A DNA stretch of 64,000 bases from Sclerodactyla briareus (Eukaryota; Echinodermata; Holothuroidea; Dendrochirotida; Sclerodactylidae). The stretch spans positions 62,001 through 126,000 of the forward strand of contig JAODTK010003499.1 of assembly GCA_026419785.1 (NCBI GenBank), read 5' to 3'. Below, piece after piece: positions 46,256-57,330 of this stretch. The translations under genes were made by a program, and so were the position numbers. Below the pieces are notes generated by a model. The model made no database searches and had not been told where the DNA came from. It saw only the letters and a list, made by a program, of their open reading frames with translations. Positions within the stretch are counted from its first letter, which is position 1; the number at the start of each line of letters is the position of its first letter.

Positions 46256-46353
46256 GCTAGGTTACACGGTAGCTTACAGGACAGTTTACAAAACTTCATA
46301 CCGATGCGGACGTCCTGGGTTATCTTGGTGGACGATGGTCTTTGACATCGGAG
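46256..46353 (+). CDS. EMI-domain-like exon candidate
   Basis: The acceptor 'tttctctttatcctccacag' is excellent. The following frame reads LGYTVAYRTVYKTSYRCGRP, then GLSWWTMVFDIGG before a stop. The V-x-YRTVY-x-T-x-YRC run matches the C-terminal half of EMI domains (EMILIN, MEGF, EGFL7 families), which normally ends YRCCPG. The domain's N-terminal half is not seen. EMI and EGF modules often share a protein, but here the EMI-like exon lies downstream of the EGF exons, opposite to the usual order, so a separate gene is possible. Confidence 0.4.
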
Positions 46354-46674
46354 GATAGTGGATAACCTTTAGTGTAGGCTGCACTACATTTATATTTTTC
46401 CAGATCTGACTTTTTCTCATATCAGCTTACAATTCGAAAATAATCGATTGTCTGCTCACACCGATGCACGATTAGTTGAATTGAAGGAACTCAAATGCGT
46501 GATCAAAAGGTATAGGTCATTTTGTAACAGTTGCTGCAACCCGCTCTGTTGAATATCGACAATCCAGACGAGTAAAAAAAAAAGGGGGGGTTGGATATTT
46601 ATGTTGTGTTCACCCTTTGGCAACCAAACCACGTATCATACTCTCTAATGACCCTCTCGCCCTAGCCGATATGG

Positions 46675-46989
46675 TTACTCAATGAATGAATACAAATATA
46701 GAAGATGGAGTTGTAGAATGTGAGTGATGAAGGCGATTTGTAGGAGGCAGGTAGATGTGAGTACCGGGGTTGTGATACCTCTGTCGCCCATCAGACATTG
46801 ATCCCCTTGACAGACAACATCGCCCGCGCTCTGGTAACGCCACAGAGCAATAACTTCATGCAAGCACTTCTTCAACCAAGTATGGTCGTGCATACAGACT
46901 GTTTGATGATCAGAGAATAATCTCTTGACGCTGAGTCCACAGGTACGCACCACTGACTTTGGGTGATGAAAACTTCCGAGAAACGCCAA
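46675..46989 (-). CDS. Ly6/uPAR-like C-terminal exon with GPI-type tail (candidate)
   Basis: The minus strand is open for 104 codons to a stop at 46675. Cys occur in VRTCGLS, HQTVCMHD, WLKKCLHE and DVVCQGDQC. The last 35 residues, starting ITTPVLTSTCLLQIAFI, are hydrophobic to the end with no charged residue until the final Glu, as in a GPI-anchor signal. The pattern suits a three-finger Ly6/uPAR protein, though the last Cys pair is CQGDQC and not the usual CC-x-x-D-x-CN. An acceptor ('ttcatcacccaaag') lies a little inside the frame. Confidence 0.35.
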   Translation of the reverse strand: MAFLGSFHHPKSVVRTCGLSVKRLFSDHQTVCMHDHTWLKKCLHEVIALWRYQSAGDVVCQGDQCLMGDRGITTPVLTSTCLLQIAFITHILQLHLLYLYSFIE

Positions 46990-47104
46990 AAGAGATGAAT
47001 CGTTTCGGTTGTCTTATCGGGAAACTAGCTGTTACGTGAGCCTGACTGGATACAGCAATATTCGATCATGTCGAAATAATGTTTGACGTTTGTTTCTCTT
47101 GAAG

Positions 47105-47239
47105 CATTGGCGTCATGTGAATATGATCGACCTCTGTACTCCTATCTGTATGGACAACCAACTACGATCTGAATTCAGTGGATCCGAGTGCTGCCAGACT
47201 GACAAGCGAAATAGGCTATTGCACATTTTTCATCTTTCC
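47105..47239 (+). CDS. Three-finger (Ly6-like) exon fragment candidate
   Basis: After the acceptor 'gtttgtttctcttgaag' the plus frame reads DLCTPICMDNQLRSEFSG then SECCQTDKRN. The final C-C-x-T-D-x-x-N is the hallmark of Ly6/uPAR three-finger domains (CCxTDxCN) with the last Cys replaced by Arg. Two more Cys lie upstream at sensible spacing. No N-terminal part of the domain is seen and the end is open. It is 116 bases from the minus-strand candidate, on the opposite strand. Confidence 0.3.
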
Positions 47240-47299
47240 CCCCCCGCTTATGACAGGGGAACGCGCGAATCTCGCGATCAAATAAACAACTAAATGCGA

Positions 47300-50200
47300 T
47301 TTGAATAACACGAATTGTTTTTTTTTCTCACACGCTAAGAAGGATATTCCATTCCATTTTAATTTTTTAGGTGCTAGTACGTTACACAGTTTATGTTTCA
47401 AGTTTCTGTTCAAGTAGTTCGGGCAGCTAAGTAGTACTCCCACCTATGCAGTTACTGAATTAAACTATTTTATTCGATCGCTAATTTATATTCATTTGCT
47501 TGATTCATGCCCTTCAAATAAAATGAAGGTGTATACAAAGACGATTGTAAAATAGACCGAAAATGTTAGATTAGATAACTAGATCGACCAGTCAGGATTT
47601 AATATCTCGTTATTGCAAAGTTAAGTGACACAGCAGCGTAGGGATGCATGGTCAAGATACCATATAGCACTGACAGACTGAGACATCACAGCCTTCGATG
47701 CCCTACAAAAATAATCAGCAACAATTTCGTTGGGAATTTTGTCGTTCAAAACTGAACTGATATATGTCTGATATGCATGTTTGAAGGTGCCAAAGGAAGG
47801 GTCTAGAGTTACAGTTGCATCTGTTGAATCTTATATCTTAAATCGAAGCTACCGCCATTGAATTATAAGCTTCCGACTATTCGCCCTACAATACCATTCT
47901 AAAACGATAAAAAGCTTACTAGATGTAGGAAAAATAATGATGGGAAGGTAGAAATATGGTAGAGTTTTTTCTCTCACCCTGACTTGGGTTTGTGGAGCCA
48001 CGGTGCCTGGTCAGTGGTCTTGCTATATAGTGTGGCAGACTCAACTATGCACTGACGACGGCCAACTCATTGTACCCATTGAGTAACCCAGCCAATTTCT
48101 GTCATGCCGTGGTTAACTGGCTTGAAAGTATCTATGCTTTTCACAGCTCCACAAGTGATGAGTACTTGGTCTCTATTGTTGAGGGTTTGCTCATTTGTTT
48201 GTATTATCAGCTACCAGTTTTATATATAGGATATTTATACAAGAAGGAGTAGAAATAGAAATTTCAAACTAAAAGAATATGAAAACACAATTCAGTCATG
48301 ATATATAGGATGTTCAAAAGATTGCACATGGAGGGACGTTTTGAAACATGTACCTTACTAGAACTAGCTGAATGATAGTAAAATCAAATGAGAGGCTCCA
48401 AATTGCCTCATGTCATTGCAGCTCGGCTTAGATGAAGAGCATCTTATAAAGAGTGAATTAATATTTTGGCGAGACACGAGGATGCCTAGATTCCTGGTAG
48501 CTTCACCAACAGGACTATTGAGTGGTCCATGTAGTGGGTGATTTGTCATCCTTAGGAATTCATTATTTGCAGCTGTGTTTACCCGATTCTCACAGCAGTT
48601 CAATGATGAGACCGTGCTTACGTTCAATATGCGCGGAGTATATTGAGGAATTTAATCAGTATATCCTTGTCAGCGATGATAAGAAAAGTACCGCTACAGA
48701 AAAGCATAAATACGTGAGGCAAAATAAAGCGAGCTGAAAACAATTTTCTGTCCCTTCATTTCTGGGATAATGAACGAAACGAGCCTGCGATTGCAGATAA
48801 ACCGGGATGACGTCAGATAGGAGGTTTGAATATTCGAGGCGGAGCCGAGGGATGCCATAAATACAACGAAGTTCTAAAATGCTTTAATGCCATTGGAGTC
48901 TAGGAAACAAAATTCTAATGCCTCCGGATTACAATAGCGTGGGCGATCCCTAATAGCGATTATCACATTGTCTGTCCAACGCCGAATTTTGAAGACAAAA
49001 ATTGAACCCCTGACGAAAAAGTACATTTAGTTTCGGACTGAGTTGGAAGAAACTGAATTATCCAGATTAAAACCATGAGAACAGACCTAACATTCCTAAG
49101 TTGGAATGTATCTCGCCATACTGGACATCTGCAGTAATACATCGCTATAGTTAAACTATTCTCAACATAGCGACCCTCGTCAATGCTGTGTCATGTATAC
49201 TAGAAGAAGAGTTTTGCGGATTTGAACAATATCCCACCCTATTTATCAACCCAGGTTGGTAATCGTCACATATGGTTATGGGTCTCCTACATGAAAACGA
49301 TTACATATATAAATAAATATGGGATAACTAAATAATTATATGTAGAGGACAGGGAGAGGAACATTTGAAAACACTCTTCGACCATATATTTGTGTTCGGC
49401 CATAATATCGAAGACATTCAACTATCAACCATTGAACCTTCGACTGTATTTTTTTTAGGCAGTCTCGCATTCAATAGTTCGAGAAGATTTTGACACCATT
49501 TCTTGTAATGCAACGTCACCAAGATCGATCTATTCACTGAGAATGCCACTATGGGGTGATGCGGAGCGCATTAGAATTATATGGTTTCCTCTACCCCATC
49601 CCACTAAACTTGACAGTTCATGACCTAAAATAAACATATAAATACATCTTAGAGCGAATTCAGAGAAAGTGTTCATGCGTGTGCCTACATTGAAAGGAAG
49701 AACAAACAGGTGTGATTCAAGAATCGCACGGAAGATGTGAACAGTTAGCGCGGTTTTACATGAAGCAAAGGAGTGCGGTCCAGACCGAGCCGCCGAACAA
49801 AACGCTGTCATCACCGAGTTAGCAGCGAATTGAGAAGCGAGCGATAGGCCGGTGAAATGGAGGAGTTTGAATGCGTTGCTCAAAATGCTAGCCAGCGGAG
49901 AATTTCAAAACGAATGACATAATGAGAGTCGGGCCACAGACTTCTGCTACCCGATGAGTATATTATAAAAGTATGATAAAGGAATCGGAAAGTAGAGTGT
50001 TGACAGTAGTCAAATCGGGAGCAAATCAGTGTGACAAAGCTATGTGAGAATTGCGAAGTATTATGATTTCTTTCATTACAGTAAGTTCGGAGTGAAAGTA
50101 AGCCGATCTGCATACGGAATTCACTTGACTCTCCAGGCCTCAGATGTCTAAGTAGCCGACACATTGATCACGGAATAATCGACCCTCCCAAGGAAAACAA

Positions 50201-51380
50201 ACGGCAATTAGAATGCCTAGAGAGACAAATTGTAGGTGTTGATGCGAGGTTCGCTGAGTTGACGTTCGCTATGCAGAAGACGATGTGAGAGCTGTCTTGA
50301 TTTTGACGATTCATCACCCCTCTTCCCAAGCCGATATCACGGGGCATCGCTCGTAGTAGTGTAACGAGGCGTCCGGGTAGGGTAAGGTAATGTCGGCTGA
50401 TGAGCGAATGTGCGGGTGTCATCCGCCACAGGAGTGCGTAACTCATATTGTAGCTACGGATATAGAATAAAAGATGGGGCGGTAGAGATGTAGTTAAAGG
50501 AACGGACGAAGACACCGGCCTCTGAGGAACACCATAATAGACTCGCTCCAAGGCTGAGCACGTGTCATCTAAACGAAAACAACCAGACTTTGGTATCTGT
50601 CCAGAGTTTTCAGTGAACCCGTCACGGTATTGCGAACGTTTCCAGGATTCGTTCCCCCATCCGGTGTGCGGTCGGCTGTATAAGTGGAGCGTAACTATAG
50701 AGTAACGTGAAGCGTACAAGAAATATTGTTCTATGTTGCGACCTTCAGATCACTGGAAATGCCAATTAGGCCTACTAGCATGAAAATGAACAACAACGTT
50801 CGCCTGGAACATTTACATTACATTAACGTTGGCTAACATTTGGCTAACGTTCTGGGGTAACATTTGGGAAGATTGTACCCTGGTGTGTCCAAAATTCTTG
50901 AACCTGTTACCGTACTATTCGGTGGAAATCACGGAAATCAGTGAATCAGTTCTTTACCAAAACTATCTTACACCACTACGCCCTTCGTAAGGTCCTCAAA
51001 CATATATAATATAATATATATAATATCATAATCATATAATATATAATCAATGAATTTACACTGACTACCCTCGGAAAAATATGGTCGGCAAATTTTAATT
51101 TTATACACCCAAAAGACAGGAAAGGGTCGATGATGAAACATGGCAATTGTCGAATTGTAACGTCTATAACTATATTCCATATAGTTATATGAAAAAGCCA
51201 GGCTGGATTCGTCAAATTGGGAAGGGGAGCTTTCCAAAATGGCGACGACACTCAACGGAACAGTAACCTCAATAGAACAGGTACCCTCAAACCAAAACGT
51301 GTAGATCGCACATAATTTATAGGTTTCACATTTCAATCTCAGATCCAGTATCAAGGGAACACCTATTAAAACGTGGTAAC
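47300..51380. other. No gene supported
   Basis: Mixed unique sequence without clear repeats until an AT run near 51000-51050. The longest open frame is 183 codons on the minus strand (50719-50168), with no recognised domain. On the plus strand 50190-50290 reads PPKENKRQLECLERQIVGV, then DARFAELTFAMQKTM, an amphipathic helix-like segment that soon meets stops. I assign neither. Confidence 0.35.
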
Positions 51381-51884
51381 TTACTTTCCAAAAAAATAGG
51401 TGCAGGATCCCATTTCATCTATATGGAATGTGAAATTTCTTACAAGTTGCAAACAGTGAATATTCAGGAAAAGGAAAAATAAGGAAACAACAGTTTTTTC
51501 AACCAAAATCATATTCATAGAGATTCCATGAAATTTCAGCATAAATAGTGGGAGACCCCGTTGTTTCGATACTGTGTATTGTTTTGAACTTGCAATCCAT
51601 TCAGTCCTTCCAATTTTTAAGCATATTGACGACATTGCTAGCGTAACCCAAAACGGTATATTTAGGCGAAATTGCGAACTTAATACAATATCTCCTCCGG
51701 CCCTTCGAGACCATTTTTCTCTGTGTGGGCGCTCTTCCAGCATGGAATCTGGAATCCAATGGCAGAGAGGACAATGAGAACATTGTTGTGTGAAGAACAG
51801 TAACAAACGAGAAAGTCAAAAGGCTCAGTGATCCTTGACTCAATTCCTGACCTAAAAACCTAGGCATTTTCAACGGTGTTTACA

Positions 51885-52175
51885 CGGTTTACAGACTTCG
51901 ACCTTAGACGGGCTCACCGAAAACAAATGGGTTCTTGAACTCCCCATAGGAGAGCTGCATACTAAATTTAACCTTAATTGACCAAGCATTTGAATTATCG
52001 TGTTCACAAAGATGTTGCCTTCGACCTCTGTTGACCTCAGACGACCTTTGACCTGTTCCCAAAGCAATTGGGCTCATGTACTCAATACGGGGAACCTACA
52101 TGGTGTTTTTCAAGTAGTATAAGCTTGATCCATCCAGGTGAGGTAGGGTTATTATGTTCACAAGGGGGCCAAGCG
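51885..52175. repeat. TGACCT-rich dispersed repeat, two half-similar ~140-bp units
   Basis: The two halves share 'gttcacaa', 'ttgacct', 'gggttcttgaactcccca' versus 'gggctcatgtactcaata', and 'gacctcagacgacctttgacc'. It is the same style of half-site-rich repeat as 1-2280 but a different sequence. The rest of 51381-53470 has only poly(T)/poly(G) stretches (52970-53003, 53127-53160) and no gene. Confidence 0.45.
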
Positions 52176-53554
52176 TTCTCATAATGATGTCAAAGCTCAC
52201 TGCCTTGGTCCCCTCATTCATTTGCCACTAGCGTCGCACGCTCTGATGAGCTCGGGCACCTGAATTCACAAACAATGCATTCTTTGTGAAGTATAAGGCG
52301 GTGGCAGTTCCGCTTTGCATTTGTTCTTTCGTCGCGATTCACACTTTGTATCTACACTGATGAGCCATGAAAGAGCGGAGTAGGACTGTCTGCAGACTGA
52401 GTTAATTACTCTTCTAGCACTGTGCTACCATGGTAATTACTCTGTTCTGTTGAGCACTCGTTTCGTGCCGGTGTAAAAGAAATACAGTGTGCCAGAGGAT
52501 AACGCGCCCTCGTCGATACCCTGTCGATACGGTTTATTATAACGTGACTACAATATGTCAATGCAAGATTAGTATCAATACAGTCGGACGGTTTTGTATC
52601 GTGGCTTCGTGCAAATGGCGTCGTCCCTTATTTGCCAGGGGTTATGAGCCATGACAGTGCCTCTTTTGAAGCATCCCCGTGAAAATGGGAACTTATGCAT
52701 TATGGTCAGAATAGATTATGGATGACATCAAGCCAAACATTGATCGCTATGGCAGTTTACCATAGTCTTTCACTACTCATTGTGTAATAGAGCCAGGGGA
52801 GCGTAATCCATCATGATTAATTGCATTTGGGGTGGAGGGGTGGAAGTACTTGCCAGATTCCCTGCGATATCACTAAGCGCCCTTTGATCCATTGTTTTAG
52901 AAACTAAAGTATGAATATGTCACTGAAAACTGGGTCTGGAGTCACGCATAGCCGTAGGGGACCCTTGAATTTTTTTTTTTTTTTTTTTTTTTGGGGGGGG
53001 GGGGCGAACGTTTTTGCCCGAATCTTAAAAGTCATTTAGCCTATTGGGAAAATTCTACTATTACTACTAATATAGATGGGTTTTTTTGTTCGGGCATCTG
53101 ATAAAAAAATTGTACCCAGTCAGTAGGGTTTTTTTTTTTTGGGGGGGGGGAGGGGGAGAGGGGGTGACCGAATTTTTCATCTTAAACATTTTCGGGGGCC
53201 AGTCTGCCCCATGTTCTCAACTCCGCACGCATATGGATTCGTGTCTTTTTTTTTGTCGGCATTTGGCAGCGGCGGTGTAAGAAAGGCTTCTCTGAGTGGG
53301 GGAAAAGTTTTTTGAAATTTATTTGTGGACCTTCGAAAGAGGTCTAAAAGGGTTTTAATTGAACGTAATTTATGGGGCAATGTAGTACCCACAGCGTTGT
53401 TGAAATAATTGAATTTGACATGTTTCCAGAATGTGATGATCACCATTTCCATAGGGTTGATTCCTTTCATGGAACTGTTAACGGTTATATCAGTTGAGGT
53501 CAGGGGCGAGGGTTAGGCCATTTAGTCTAATCTAGAGAACCCTGATCATAGATT

Positions 53555-53705
53555 TCGCTTGACCAAGAGCTCTTTTTACCTGAACATCACAAACATCACA
53601 AGTGGCGAGATTCGTTACAAGCTGAGAAAGAAAAACACGCCAAAAGCCAACAGGCGCTTCTGCGCGCGGAGCACAAAATTGCTTTTGCACATTTTTACGG
53701 CATTT
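53555..53705 (+). CDS. Short Glu/Lys-rich open segment, uncertain
   Basis: Reads DQELFLPEHHKHHKWRDSLQ and AEKEKHAKSQQALLRAEHK before a stop; a second frame is open across it. The composition suggests a coiled-coil exon fragment. No splice sites are convincing, and the 'tttcgcctgaac' dispersed repeat starts right after it. Low confidence. Confidence 0.15.
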
Positions 53706-53988
53706 GAATTAATAAAAAGGGTTGTTACAGTTGTTCATCGTTGCCCGAATTTTACAGTTTTGTTTCGCCTGAACCAAGTTCAGGAAGTAACATAGCGATT
53801 ACTTGTCGAGCGTGTTGTGTATGCCTGTAACGTTGTGTGTGCGTGCGTCTATGTGTATGCAGGATATCTCTCGGACGGTATGTGCGATTGCCAAGGAAAA
53901 TTTCGCGGTTCGGTTTTCGGTAGCATCGAGGTTGCATCACTAGAATAAATTTTGCGGGAAGGACCCAAAACGTATGGATGAGTATGTA

Positions 53989-54093
53989 TGGATGTATGTA
54001 TGTATGTATGTATGTATGTATGTATGTATGTATGTATGTATGTATGTATGTATGTATGTATGTATGTATGTATGTATGTATGTATGTATGTAC
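53989..54093. repeat. (ATGT)n microsatellite
   Basis: About 26 uninterrupted copies of a 4-base unit. It opens all minus frames and yields repeating YIHT peptides, which are an artefact. Confidence 0.95.
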
Positions 54094-54099
54094 ATGTAC

Positions 54100-56457
54100 G
54101 TACGTTGATGTAGGACAGTAGGGGATGCACAGTGTTGCTGCAGTTGTTGTAACAAGAATGGTATGGCTTCTAATGCCTTGCACGATGGATTAGATCAAGT
54201 GTTTTAAGCTGTGGACTGAGTTGGATTATTATAGACGATCAAGATTTTTCAGCAGGCTATGCTTTTAGGCGAGGCACAATTGGTGACTGCACCCATGCGA
54301 ATGATTGGATCTAAGCATGACCTGTTGCGAATCACCCAAAAGCATGTTTGAGCAAAATCATGCAAACGGTTGTCAAGAATTTACAATTTTTTTTAGAAAT
54401 TTATACTAAGGCAGACCCACTCATGAGAAAGGCACTACAGACTAATAGGGACCAAATCAGCATGGGTCGTCAGATCCACCCAAGGATAATATCAATGGAT
54501 ATCATCCTTGCGTCTTCCAATTCACGAGTTCACGAGCAAAGTGAGGGAAGCTTACGAACAGGCCCAACAATCATGAAAGTAATTAAGCTGGTTCAACGTG
54601 CACAGGAGGCGACGCCACGGAAGGGGGGGGGGGAGGGGGGCAGAAGGGTTTCCGTCGGGGGTGGGGTTAAGTGTCAAAACTCTTTCCACCTTTAATTATT
54701 TTTTATATATATGTTATTTCCTATTCCCCTGTTCTCATCGAGACGCAAAATCGGAGACTCAAACTGTTGCTGTAATATAGCGTTCGCAAAAATGTACGTT
54801 TGTTTACGTTTTAACACTGTGGTCATTATGAGCCACCGTTGGTTAATATTATGTGAAAGGACTCATGTTAACTTTTCCGCCTCATTTGTGACCCCGTGGC
54901 ATGCGTGATCCCTCCGACCCATGCCGAGTTTACGCCATTAGATATCTTCGTAATTGTGTAGAAATTTACAACAGGGATTAGACTTTTATGAAATATTTTC
55001 GAAACTGTCGGAGGTTGACTCGGAGTTTCGAACTATATAAATTTGAAATTGTCATGACGAGAGTCTAGAAATGAAATTTCGCAGCATATCACTTTGTTAT
55101 TTCGGGAATGGCTTACATCTAGGGGCTACACAGGCACCTTGGTCTCACGTGCTTGATGCTTGAGAAAAACAGAGAACCGAGGCTCATACGATTGATTGTC
55201 TCTATACGTTACGTTCATCTGAACGTTGTCAATGTGTGAGTATAGTATTAAAGGCCTATAGATACAAATTAGTACCGGTAGCCGGCGGTAGGCCCTGATT
55301 GTCGTTGAGTTCAGTTCGAATATCAACATGATTCTTTACTAATTACCTCCCATTTCTTTACGGACTTCAAGGAGTAAAATATCAGTTGTTTTTGTAGCTG
55401 GATATCATGTGAATATCCTGGATTGAGAACGCTTCTAGTTGCTTTCTAAGTGATTCTATTTGGGAATTACGAAATTACTACAACTGGGTCAATGTTGTGC
55501 TTTTATATTTTATTTGACACACCATCTTTAAACTACAATACATGCATTTTATCTAAAAAAAGTCAGCTGCCTACCTGTACAGAACGTAGGTACGGTTTCA
55601 TCGGGGTTTTTTTTTGGTCAGGTGTATCGAATTCATGATGACTGCCTGAAAATTGTCAGGCTTTTAAATTTTTTCCACAAATTTATGGATTTTTTTCCAA
55701 ACTCGTTGACGTAGTATACACTTACAAAGTGTACTCCCATGTGGGCAACCATTTGCATCTAAGCATTATTAATGACTCAAGAATCGCAAAGGGGAGGGGG
55801 ACCCCTCCCCCATGTCAGACATCCATGCCAAATCTTCCCCCCTATCGTACAACCCTGGCGCCGCCCCTGATAGCAACCTTCACATAAAAACTGTTCCAAA
55901 CACATCAAAGCAAGTCCTGAGCAAAATGGACATTCTGGGTTGAGATATCAAACATTTTGAGGAAGAGAATATATAAAGCCATGTTGCAGGAAATGACCAT
56001 TTTCAGCCTCTGTGAGTTTTTTCGTTTATGAAAATCTTGATGGGCTTTTTTTTTTGTTTCGATATTCGATACAGAATATTTTTATGATCTTTCATGCATC
56101 AACTAAGACTATGCAGCGAGCGATTGTGCTGGAGATAAAAGCGAATACTATCTAAGCGGAGTATCAAGGTTGGCGCGGACAATAGCCTAACAAGAAAAAT
56201 TTTCTCTTGTCAGACACCCCCCCCCCCTCCCCCCCCCCCCCCTCCCCCACACACACACCGATTGCAGAAATGGCACTTTCGTGGTTTGGGAGTCAGTAAG
56301 CAACATTCCTAAATTGAGATATTATATTGTTTCGGAACTGTTCATTTAGGGAGAAGTTCTCTGAGGAACTGTTCGCCTCTTGGTCCGACGTGCAGAAGGG
56401 TCCCAATTAAATGGAAAACAAAATTGGGTTGGTGGTTTTCACACTTCCTTGTTGCAG
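54100..56457. other. No gene supported
   Basis: Holds G-runs (54625-54645), C-runs (56216-56260) and ordinary AT-rich sequence. A 115-codon plus frame (54348-54695) includes KALQTNRDQISMGRQIHP but runs into a G-rich tract and has no recognised domain. Confidence 0.35.
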
Positions 56458-56586
56458 GCTATGGGTACCGGAGTAATGAAGATAACAACCGAAATCGTCA
56501 AACAGGCTCTACGGCGCGCGAGAATTTACAGAGTATTGATGACACGTCGGTTAGCTTGACTCAATTACAGCATTGCATGGACATCG
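56458..56586 (+). CDS. Well-bounded exon candidate, unrecognised
   Basis: The acceptor 'ttttcacacttccttgttgcag' is very strong. The frame reads GYGYRSNEDNNRNRQTGSTA, then RENLQSIDDTSVSLTQLQHC and MDI, and a donor-like GTTATAAG follows at 56587. The exon is 129 bases, phase 1 to phase 1. It is polar, rich in Asn, Ser and Thr, with no membrane segment, and resembles a linker or cytoplasmic-tail exon. The donor is weak, and a (GT)n run downstream (56684-56706) makes the longer frame unreliable. Confidence 0.4.
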
Positions 56587-56749
56587 GTTATAAGTTATTC
56601 TATTCAAGGACACGCCCGTGTTTTTATTCTTGGCGAGTCACAGGGAACTATGCAGTCATGACAGTGTGGTGTGTAATGTGTGTGGTGTGTGTGTGTGTGT
56701 GTGTGTGGACGTCCAGCTGGTTAACACACGAAACGCGACCCCACCTGGA

Positions 56750-57330
56750 GGTATTGAAGTCGCTCATTCTTGGTAAGTTGGTATATGGGTTCCCCATAAC
56801 GAGTAAGATCTTTTGTTTGGGGTCAGGTCAAGTCATCAGAGGTCCAAGAGAGATCAAAGTCGAAATTTGGTATATATCCTCTTATGGGGAGTAAGGAACA
56901 CTATTGTTTGCTGGGAACGGGGTTCAGTTTTGGGGAAAAAATGAAAATGCTGGAAAAACTGATAATTGGCAAAATTTTAGGCCTTCGTTTAGCAGGATAA
57001 ATCGAACCACTGGAGGATGGAGGTCATACTTATGTGGGTTCTCTAGATTAGTACATGATCCCTGATGTTTTAGGGTCAGATCAACGGTAATCTGAGGTCA
57101 AGAGAGTCAAAGTCGAAAATCTTGTTAACGTGATAAGTCCAGAGTGCCTGGTCCGATAAGGTTGAAATTTGGTATGCCTCAAACATCTCACGGGGTGAGA
57201 AGTTAAAACTTTAGTATGTGAGTTCCCCATAATGAGCACACATGACCCTATCGTGAACCATGGAAGTTGACAAATGATAGCTTGATCGATGTCAGGACAG
57301 TCAAGAATCACGAGGCACTTTTGGCTTCTC
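56750..57330. repeat. Two diverged ~300-bp repeats with 'gaggtcaagagagtcaaag'
   Basis: 'agaggtccaagagagatcaa' at about 56838 and 'tgaggtcaagagagtcaaag' at about 57092 head similar blocks that continue with 'gtcgaaa', 'ttggtat' and 'gttccccata'. This is another dispersed repeat of the window, non-coding. Confidence 0.5.

Noticed and set aside
50168-50719. 183-codon minus-strand open frame
   Set aside because: No recognisable domain, no splice sites, no second copy. It could be chance, so it is only noted in the regional entry.
53752-54183. Three minus-strand frames with long YIHT repeats
   Set aside because: Produced by the (ATGT)n microsatellite; a 4-base repeat reads the same in all frames.
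56424-56894. The full 156-codon frame as one exon
   Set aside because: Only the part to 56586 has good exon borders; the later part runs through a (GT)n repeat encoding VCVCVCV.
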